Positions 58,328-64,000 of a DNA stretch of 64,000 bases are shown piece by piece. The stretch covers positions 1-64,000 of the forward strand of contig CBDFMV010000001.1 in assembly GCA_965249815.1 (NCBI GenBank), written 5' to 3'. Position 1 is the stretch's first letter. Each line of letters starts with the position of its first letter. The position numbers and the translations under genes were made by a program. The DNA is from JAJAZB01 sp965249815. Lineage in GTDB: Bacteria > Bacteroidota > Bacteroidia > Cytophagales > Spirosomataceae. Under the pieces are notes generated by a model. It was not told where the DNA came from. It did not search any database and saw only the letters and a program-made list of their open reading frames with translations.

Positions 58328-60451
58328 ATGAAAGACCTGCCCACCATTGCCCTCGTTGGCAACCCCAATTCCGGTAAAACGTCGCTTTTCAACCAACTGA
58401 CGGGTTTGCGCCAGAAAACGGGCAATTTTGCCGGGGTGACGGTGGACAAGAAAACGGGCCTTTGCCAGCTCGACCGCGCCACCGAGGTGCTCATCCTCGA
58501 TCTTCCCGGTACGTACAGCCTCTACCCGAAATCGCTCGACGAGCAGGTCGTGCTCGACGTGCTCGCCAACCCGAAGCACCCCGATTACCCCGACGTGACG
58601 GTGGTCGTGGTGGATGCCTCCAACCTCAAGCGCAACCTGCTGCTTTATACCCAAATCGCCGATTTGGGATTCCACACCGTGCTGGCGCTCAACCTTGTGG
58701 ATGTGGCCGAACGGCACGGCCTCGACGTGGACGTGGACCTACTTTCCGACCAACTCGGCGTGCCCGTCGTGGCCATTAACGCCCGCACCGGCGAAGGCGT
58801 GGACAACCTGAAATTTGCCCTGCGTCACGAACTCAAAGCCCATTTCGAGCCGCAACGGCCCAATCTGCCCGTCCGTGACCTGGCTCCCGGCCTGCTCGAC
58901 GACGTGAAAAAAACGCTCAGTCTGCAAAATGACTACCAGGCGCTGCTCTTTGCCGGGCAGTACCAGACGATGCGTTTTTTGCGCGAAACTGACCGCACCG
59001 CGCTGGACGAATTATCGCGGAAATACGCTTTCCAACCCACCGAGGTGCAGGCCAGCGAAACGCTCGAACGCTACCGCCGCATTAGCCAGGTGGTGGACAA
59101 GGCCGTGAACACCACTGCCACTGCCGATGACGACGGCCTCACCGGCCGCCTCGACCGCGTGATGCTGCACCCGGTTTGGGGCTACCTGATTTTCTTCGGC
59201 ATTCTGTTCCTGATTTTCCAGAGCATCTTTTCGCTGGCGCAGTACCCGATGGACGCCATCGACGGCGGCATCGCCGCCCTGACCAACTGGCTCAAAACCG
59301 AATTGCCCGAAAGCCGCCTCACCGCCCTGCTCACCGACGGCCTGCTGGCGGGCATCGGGGGCGTAGTGATGTTCATCCCACAAATCGCCTTTTTGTTCTG
59401 CTTCATCGCGCTCCTCGAAGAGTCGGGTTACATGGCGCGGGTCATGGTGCTGATGGACAAGGGCCTGCGCCGTTTTGGCCTGAACGGTCGCAGCGTGGTG
59501 CCGCTTATTTCGGGTGTGGCCTGCGCCGTGCCTGCGTTGATGGCCACGCGGAGCATCAACAACTGGAAAGACCGCCTCATCACCATCATGGTCACGCCGC
59601 TGATGAGTTGCTCGGCGCGGTTGCCAATTTACACGGTGCTCATTGCGCTCGTGGTGCCCGCCCGCCGGTTTCTGGGGCTGTTCAACCTCCAGGGCGTGGC
59701 GCTGATGGGTCTGTACCTGCTCGGTTTCGTGGCGGCGCTGGGCGCGGCGTGGCTCATGAAGTTTCTGGTGAAAACCCGCGAACGCAGCTACTTCATCATG
59801 GAACTGCCCACGTACCAGTTGCCCCGGTGGAACCATGTTGGCCTGAGCGTGTGGAACGCCGTGAAGGCCTTCACCTTCGAGGCGGGCAAGGTCATCGTGG
59901 CGATTTCCATCGTGCTCTGGGTGCTGGCCACCTACGGCCCCGGCGACGCCATCGCCCGCGCCGAAGAGCAGGTGCGCCGCGAAGCGGCGCTCACCCCAAA
60001 TTTTGGCAATGTCGAAAACGCCGTGGCCGCCGCCCGGCTGGAGCATTCGTACGCGGGTTATTTTGGCAAAGCCCTCGAACCCGCCATTCGTCCGCTGGGC
60101 TACGACTGGAAAATCGGCATCGCGCTCATCACCTCGTTCGCCGCCCGCGAGGTGTTCGTGGGCACCATGTCCACCATTTACAGCCTCGGCTCCGAGGTGG
60201 ACAACGCCCAGCAGGCCACCATCCGCGAACGCCTTCGCGCCGAAATCAACCCCGAAACGGGCGGGCCGCGCTTCACGCCCGCCGTGGCGTTTTCGCTGCT
60301 GGTGTTTTACGCCTTCGCCATGCAGTGCATGAGTACCCTGGCCACTACGTACCGCGAAACGAAGGGATGGCGTTACCCACTGATTCAGCTTTTTTACATG
60401 ACCGCGCTGGCCTACGTGGCGGCGTTTCTGGTGTACCAGGGACTAAAATGA
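58328..60451 (+). CDS. feoB: Ferrous iron transporter FeoB
   Basis: The protein has 707 residues. The N-terminal G domain has ALVGNPNSGKTSLFNQLTG (G1), DLPGTYSL (G3) and NLVDVAERHG (G4). A helical spacer follows to about 260, then two Gate domains and core helices with LEESGYMARVMVLMDKGLRRFGLNGRSVVPLISGVACAVPA. It imports Fe2+ across the inner membrane, driven or gated by GTP. A strong terminator follows, so the unit is feoA-feoB. Confidence 0.96.
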   Translation: MKDLPTIALVGNPNSGKTSLFNQLTGLRQKTGNFAGVTVDKKTGLCQLDRATEVLILDLPGTYSLYPKSLDEQVVLDVLANPKHPDYPDVTVVVVDASNLKRNLLLYTQIADLGFHTVLALNLVDVAERHGLDVDVDLLSDQLGVPVVAINARTGEGVDNLKFALRHELKAHFEPQRPNLPVRDLAPGLLDDVKKTLSLQNDYQALLFAGQYQTMRFLRETDRTALDELSRKYAFQPTEVQASETLERYRRISQVVDKAVNTTATADDDGLTGRLDRVMLHPVWGYLIFFGILFLIFQSIFSLAQYPMDAIDGGIAALTNWLKTELPESRLTALLTDGLLAGIGGVVMFIPQIAFLFCFIALLEESGYMARVMVLMDKGLRRFGLNGRSVVPLISGVACAVPALMATRSINNWKDRLITIMVTPLMSCSARLPIYTVLIALVVPARRFLGLFNLQGVALMGLYLLGFVAALGAAWLMKFLVKTRERSYFIMELPTYQLPRWNHVGLSVWNAVKAFTFEAGKVIVAISIVLWVLATYGPGDAIARAEEQVRREAALTPNFGNVENAVAAARLEHSYAGYFGKALEPAIRPLGYDWKIGIALITSFAAREVFVGTMSTIYSLGSEVDNAQQATIRERLRAEINPETGGPRFTPAVAFSLLVFYAFAMQCMSTLATTYRETKGWRYPLIQLFYMTALAYVAAFLVYQGLK

Positions 60452-60478
60452 GGCGGAGTGGTGAAACGTGCATGCATT

Positions 60479-60511
60479 AAAAAGCGACCGGCGGAGTGCC
60501 GGTCGCTTTTT
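60479..60511 (+). terminator. Intrinsic terminator after feoB
   Basis: A perfect 9-base GC-rich stem (60484-60492 with 60498-60506), 5-base loop, A run before and T run after (bidirectional form). Confidence 0.85.
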
Positions 60512-60596
60512 GTTTGGGCGTCCATGCGTTTCTGGCTTGCGGTACGTGCTGAACGGTTTGGCACAAAATTTTAGCAGCGATTTAAGAAAATGAGGA

Positions 60597-60631
60597 TTTG
60601 TTCGGTTTTCATAGAACAATTCCTACATTGT
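60597..60631 (+). promoter_or_regulatory. Candidate promoter for the lipoprotein gene at 60716
   Basis: TTTG (60597-60600) is followed after 23 bases by TACATTGT (60624-60631), a one-base variant of TAnnTTTG. The leader would be about 80 bases. Confidence 0.35.
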
Positions 60632-60715
60632 ACGCGAAATCGCTCCTTTTGTCCGTGAACGCCCACGGAAAAGGGGCGAACCGCTGAAATCCGTCTCCGC
60701 TAATCCGTTAAAACC

Positions 60716-61648
60716 ATGTTGTCCCGCCTCCGCCTCGGACTGGCTTTACTTCCGTTCGTGTTCGCCTCGTGTGAGCAATCCGACCTGTTGGTCGAACCCA
60801 ACACTGCCCACACCGCCGGGCGCATCCAGGCCACGCCAAGCTACCGTGGCCTGTACGTCAACAAGTTTGACACCATCCTGGGCAACCTCGCCGCCGAAGA
60901 TTCGCTGCTGAACTGGTGCAAAGCGTACGGCTTCAACGCCATCAGCCTGTACAGCCTCAACGCCGTGCTGGGCGACGAGCGCTACACCTCGCTCGCCCGC
61001 TTCATCAAAAAAGCCCGCACCGGCGGTTATGGCATTAATCAGGTGGCCGCCGTACGCGGTAGTTCGGCCAATTTCACCCAAAATGCCACCTACGACGCAT
61101 CGCGTGCCGATTTTAATGAACGGTTCAACGTTTACAACCTTGAAAATGAATGGTGGAACAACGGCCCCGACTGCAATTTCACGTGCTATACCAACATTTT
61201 GCAGGCCATGAGCCAGAAGGCGTTCGCGGCCTCGTCGGCTATGACGCGGGAAGCCTACATCGGGTGGTTTCAGAATCCGGATGGGCAGGAAGCCAGGCAG
61301 GCTACCAAGCTGGTTCAGAACCTCGACCGGATTCTGGTCCACGATTACCGCGTTTCGCCAAGTTTCGGGTACATGCAGAGCCGCCTGTCGTACCTTGGGC
61401 AGGCAGCCCAGAAGCAGGGGCGCATCATCGACGTGGTGGTGATTTTCAGTGCTGAACCCGATTACATGCAAAACTACTTCAGCACCACGGGGCAGAACAA
61501 GACGTTCGACAACGCCTATGACGTGATTGTGGCCCAGCACAGCGCGGCCAGTTTTCAGGGTAAGGACAACGTTCGTATCATTGGCTACCAGGTGTTTCAG
61601 TACGAATGGGCGCGGCTGGCCCGGCCCACGCCCGCTGCGTTGCAATAA
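60716..61648 (+). CDS. Putative lipoprotein of unknown function
   Basis: The protein has 310 residues with a lipobox-like signal (MLSRLRLGLALLPFVFASCEQ). The rest has the helix/strand alternation of a TIM-barrel: SYRGLYVNKFDTILGN, WCKAYGFNAISLYSLNAVLG, FNVYNLENEWWNNG, VHDYRVSPSFGYMQ, RIIGYQVFQYEWARL. NLENEWWN has a Glu in a position like that of glycosidase acid/base residues, but I cannot name a family. It is flanked by a promoter and a terminator and stands alone. Confidence 0.65.
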   Translation: MLSRLRLGLALLPFVFASCEQSDLLVEPNTAHTAGRIQATPSYRGLYVNKFDTILGNLAAEDSLLNWCKAYGFNAISLYSLNAVLGDERYTSLARFIKKARTGGYGINQVAAVRGSSANFTQNATYDASRADFNERFNVYNLENEWWNNGPDCNFTCYTNILQAMSQKAFAASSAMTREAYIGWFQNPDGQEARQATKLVQNLDRILVHDYRVSPSFGYMQSRLSYLGQAAQKQGRIIDVVVIFSAEPDYMQNYFSTTGQNKTFDNAYDVIVAQHSAASFQGKDNVRIIGYQVFQYEWARLARPTPAALQ

Positions 61649-61675
61649 CTTTTCTAATCAGAGCGAAGCCTGTAG

Positions 61676-61725
61676 CAAGGAAGAAGGCCCGTCAACGCAG
61701 TTGCGTTGACGGGCCTTCTTCCTTG
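61676..61725. terminator. 24-base bidirectional terminator between convergent genes
   Basis: Arms 61676-61699 and 61702-61725 are perfect complements around a 2-base centre (core GGCCCGTCAACGCA). It lies between the lipoprotein gene and the DUF4136 gene, which converge. Confidence 0.7.
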
Positions 61726-61738
61726 AGCACACCCACGG

Positions 61739-62263
61739 TCAGCGGTTTTGCCGCACGTAGCCGGGGGCCATTTCGCGGTATTCGTCCAGAATTTGCCGGG
61801 TGACGGCCTTCAACTGCCGGTCTTCGAGCGCCACGTCGTTCCGGGCCATCAGGCCGGAGGCGTAACCCAGCCAAACCGAGCGGTTGAGGTTTTCGTCCAC
61901 CATCTGAATCACCAGGGTGCCATTTTTGCGCGATTTCCGGCCAGAAAAAGCCCGGGTTTCACGGACCAGTTTTGATTCGTGCCAGGTGCAAACCGCGCCG
62001 TAGAGCGAAAACACGATGGCCAGGTCAGGGTTGCGCTGCACTTTGCGGTAGCCACGGGCCTGCATCTGGCGGTCAATTTCCTGCTGAACGGCCTGTTGCT
62101 GCTCCTCCGAGAGCGTACGAAAATCGCCGCTTTGCAGGATGGCGTAGGTTTGGTTGAGTGAAAACCGGGAGAGGTAGTCGTCGTTGGTGTCAACCCGGGC
62201 GCGCTGGCTGGTGCAGGAAACCGCCAGCCAGCCCAGGGCCAAAAGGAGAAATACTTTTTTCAT
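61739..62263 (-). CDS. DUF4136-like lipoprotein
   Basis: The ATG at 62263 gives 174 residues with a lipobox signal (LLLALGWLAVSC). The body has SLNQTYAILQSGDFRTL, RQMQARGYRKVQRNPDLAIVFSLYG, SVWLGYASGLMARND and ILDEYREMAPGY, matching the first 180 residues of the chimeric gene at 14085-14867. Family members are outer-membrane or periplasmic lipoproteins without a known role. A TAnnTTTG-type element lies 36 bases upstream. Confidence 0.75.
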   Translation of the reverse strand: MKKVFLLLALGWLAVSCTSQRARVDTNDDYLSRFSLNQTYAILQSGDFRTLSEEQQQAVQQEIDRQMQARGYRKVQRNPDLAIVFSLYGAVCTWHESKLVRETRAFSGRKSRKNGTLVIQMVDENLNRSVWLGYASGLMARNDVALEDRQLKAVTRQILDEYREMAPGYVRQNR

Positions 62264-62298
62264 GTCCTGAATGCATAAAAGCTGGAAATGTGATGGAA

Positions 62299-62306
62299 CA
62301 AACGTA
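62299..62306 (-). promoter_or_regulatory. -7 promoter element for the DUF4136-like gene
   Basis: On the minus strand this reads TACGTTTG, a full TAnnTTTG match. No clear -33 TTTG at the right spacing was found. Confidence 0.4.
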
Positions 62307-62458
62307 GCGAAAATTTGACTTAAATTTAACACAATGGTAACATTGGAATTTTTGAGGTTCGGAAAAAACGGTTTTGGGCAGGGTTCGGATAATTTATTTC
62401 CCTGGGGAAAAAGGGCCAAGACGGAGGCGGCGAAAAGCAAAAAAATAAGAGCAGCCAA

Positions 62459-62495
62459 TTGGTTTTTAAAAATAAGACGTATGTTTGCGTCATAC
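62459..62495 (+). promoter_or_regulatory. arsR promoter and likely operator
   Basis: TTGG (62459-62462) and TATGTTTG (62480-62487) form a Bacteroidota promoter with a spacer of 17 bases. The dyad GTATG-N7-CATAC (62479-62495) overlaps it, and CGTATGTTTGCG (62478-62489) recurs as CGTATGTTTACG before arsM. It is a likely ArsR binding site. Confidence 0.5.
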
Positions 62496-62509
62496 TTTTT
62501 AAAAGACCC

Positions 62510-62836
62510 ATGTTTGCCAAAACCGAAGCCTTCGCCGACACGCAGCGTGACGTCGCCCGGCTGGCCAAATTGCTGTCGCACCCGGCGCGGGTGGCTATTT
62601 TACAGCACCTGGCCAAAACCAAAACCTGCATTTCAGGCGATATCGCGCTGGAACTGCCCCTGAGCCGCACCACCGTCAGCCAGCATTTGCAGGAATTGAA
62701 AAACGGTGGTCTGATCAAAGGCAACGTGGACGGCCTCAACGTGTGCTACTGCATCGACGAAACCGCGTTCGCGGCGGCGAAAACCCTGTTCGACGATTTT
62801 TTCACCACCACCGACGAGCAAATGAAATGCTGCTGA
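62510..62836 (+). CDS. arsR: ArsR family metalloregulator
   Basis: The ATG at 62510 gives 108 residues. A winged helix (LAKLLSHPARVAILQHLAKTKTCISGDIALELPLSRTTVSQHL) is present, with metal-binding candidates: Cys in KTCISG, NVCYCIDE in the wing region, and a C-terminal KCC. It probably represses this cluster until arsenite binds. The stop overlaps the next start by 10 bases. Confidence 0.88.
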   Translation: MFAKTEAFADTQRDVARLAKLLSHPARVAILQHLAKTKTCISGDIALELPLSRTTVSQHLQELKNGGLIKGNVDGLNVCYCIDETAFAAAKTLFDDFFTTTDEQMKCC

Positions 62837-63321
62837 CCGCGCCCCTGACTCCCGCCCACGCCGACGACGTCATCCGGATTTACGCCGAAGGCATGGACAC
62901 CGGTATCGCAACGCTCGAAACCAGCCCGCCGACTTGGGAAAGCTGGGACGCTGAACACCTGCCGCACTGCCGCTTCGTGGCCCTGACCAACGACGGTGCC
63001 GTAGCGGGTTGGGTGGCGCTTTCGCCCGTGTCCGGACGGTGCGTGTATGGCGGCGTGGCCGAGCTGAGCGTGTACGTAGGCGAAGCGTTCCGGGGCCGGG
63101 GCGTCGGGCTGGTTTTGCTCCAGAAATTGATTGAAGAATCAGAAAAAGCGGGCATCTGGACGCTGCAATCGAGCATCGATGCGCTTAACGCATCCAGCCT
63201 GAGGTTGCACGAAAAAGCCGGGTTTCGGCAGGTGGGGTTCCGGGAAAGATTCGGTCAGCGTCTCGGCGAGTGGCGCGACATTGTGTTGCTCGAACGGCGC
63301 AGTCAGCGGGTGGGTATCTGA
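62827..63321 (+). CDS. GNAT family N-acetyltransferase, phosphinothricin/arsinothricin acetyltransferase-like
   Basis: The ATG at 62827 gives 164 residues (MLLTAPLTPAHADDVIRIYAEG). ATLETSPPTWESWDAEHLPH is the substrate-side pattern of the PAT/ArsN family, and YVGEAFRGRGVGLVLLQKLI is the acetyl-CoA P-loop. In arsenic clusters this family is ArsN, which detoxifies arsinothricin; that specificity is inferred from the neighbours. It overlaps arsR by 10 bases, so it is co-translated. Confidence 0.82.
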   Translation: MLLTAPLTPAHADDVIRIYAEGMDTGIATLETSPPTWESWDAEHLPHCRFVALTNDGAVAGWVALSPVSGRCVYGGVAELSVYVGEAFRGRGVGLVLLQKLIEESEKAGIWTLQSSIDALNASSLRLHEKAGFRQVGFRERFGQRLGEWRDIVLLERRSQRVGI

Positions 63322-63343
63322 CGCCCTGCTTGGTTCAATCTAA

Positions 63344-63355
63344 CGTATGTTTACG
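63344..63355 (+). promoter_or_regulatory. Candidate ArsR operator before arsM
   Basis: CGTATGTTTACG is a dyad (CGTA....TACG) that matches 62478-62489 in 11 of 12 bases. It also holds TATGTTTA, close to the -7 element. It lies 31 bases upstream of the arsM start. Confidence 0.45.
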
Positions 63356-63385
63356 AATTACTTTTTACCTTAAATTTCACGAATC

Positions 63386-64000
63386 ATGGAAGATTTGGCC
63401 AACCAACTCAAAACCCTCGTCCGCGAGTCGTACACGCGGGTAGCCCAACAAGGCTACGACCAGAATGCCGCCTCCTGCTGCGGCTGTGGCCCATCCCTTT
63501 CCACCGTCGATGCGGCGGTAATGGCCGAAGCGTACACCGACCTGAACGGCTACGTACCCGAAGCCGATTTGGGCCTGGGCTGTGGGCTACCCACCCAATT
63601 TGCTCAAATCCAACCCGGCGATATGGTCATCGACCTCGGCTCCGGCGCGGGCAACGATGCCTTCGTGGCCCGGCACGAAACCGGCCCAACGGGCAAAGTC
63701 ATCGGCGTGGATTTCACACCCGCCATGATTGAACGCGCCCGCCGCAACGCCGGGGTGCGGGGCTTCAACAACGTCGAATTCCGGCAGGGCGACATTGAGC
63801 AAATGCCGGTTTCCGACGCCGTGGCCGACGTAGTGGTGAGCAATTGCGTGCTCAACCTCGTGCCCGACAAGCCCGCTGTGTTCGGCGAAATGTTTCGGGT
63901 GCTGAAGCCCGGCGGGCATTTCAGCGTGTCGGATATCGTGCTGGTAGGCGAGTTGCCCGACGGCATCCGGCAGGCCGCCGAACTCTACGCGGGCTGCGTG
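63386..64000 (+). CDS. arsM: Arsenite S-adenosylmethionine methyltransferase (3' end outside window)
   Basis: The frame opens at ATG 63386 and is still open at 64000 (205 residues visible). ASCCGCGPS near residue 32 and LGLGCGLPT at about 65 hold the Cys residues used for arsenite, and VIDLGSGAGNDAF is the SAM-binding motif, with VSNCVLNLVPDK and MFRVLKPGGHFSVSDIV further on. The end visible (LYAGCV) carries the last conserved Cys. It methylates trivalent arsenic. It is transcribed with or after arsR-GNAT. Confidence 0.92.
   Translation, partial: MEDLANQLKTLVRESYTRVAQQGYDQNAASCCGCGPSLSTVDAAVMAEAYTDLNGYVPEADLGLGCGLPTQFAQIQPGDMVIDLGSGAGNDAFVARHETGPTGKVIGVDFTPAMIERARRNAGVRGFNNVEFRQGDIEQMPVSDAVADVVVSNCVLNLVPDKPAVFGEMFRVLKPGGHFSVSDIVLVGELPDGIRQAAELYAGCV

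Overview
The window reads as a chromosomal segment of a GC-rich member of Bacteroidota, most likely order Cytophagales (Spirosoma/Rudanella/Fibrella-like). Supporting signs are a DUF4270 lipoprotein gene between a glycogen-synthase-like gene and glmS, a GldE-type CorC protein beside a cytochrome c maturation cluster, LytS/LytTR and 7TMR-DISM signalling, a carboxypeptidase-regulatory-domain outer-membrane receptor, and promoters of the TTTG / TAnnTTTG type. Placement below order is inference.

Layout. 1-3.6 kb: end of a glycogen-synthase-like gene, DUF4270 lipoprotein, glmS. 3.7-8.2 kb: TPR protein followed by a truncated NTF2-like remnant, a BlaR1/BlaI pair with its operator, and an antitoxin/PIN-toxin pair whose toxin is frameshifted. 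8.2-15.7 kb: outer-membrane receptor, Uma2-like gene, then a scarred stretch: a receptor-hydrolase chimera, a frameshifted esterase, a DUF4136 gene fused to a foreign tail, and two copies of the same 3' gene remnant. 16-19.6 kb: LytS/LytTR pair and a diheme cytochrome.

19.9-45.5 kb is the most unusual part. It holds a cytoplasmic caspase-SGNH hydrolase fusion, an MpaB-DUF5995 fusion, two near-twin histidine kinases flanking a FIST sensor, a split STAND ATPase + WD40 operon, an AT-rich trypsin-like gene, a CHAT protease, an AraC regulator with target-like neighbours (NTF2-like, YHS), a uracil-DNA glycosylase-family gene, and a fused transmembrane STAND-WD40 protein followed 12 bases later by an exported caspase. 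Caspase, CHAT and trypsin folds beside paralogous STAND/WD40 receptors resemble NTP-dependent conflict or programmed-death systems, but the transmembrane arrangement (ATPase inside, beta-propeller and caspase outside) is one I do not recognise as described. A common system is inference; the domain calls are direct.

45.5-64 kb is mostly housekeeping: a GT87-like glycosyltransferase, aroB, lgt, yidD, gldE, a ccmF-[insert]-ccmE-ccmD-ccmC-ccmB cluster interrupted by a small AT-rich nuclease cassette, feoAB, a putative lipoprotein, a second DUF4136 gene, and an arsR-GNAT-arsM arsenic cluster that runs off the right edge. No tRNA, rRNA, CRISPR array, transposase or prophage was recognised. Many intergenic spaces carry long inverted repeats of several unrelated families, and one such palindrome sits in frame inside a kinase gene.
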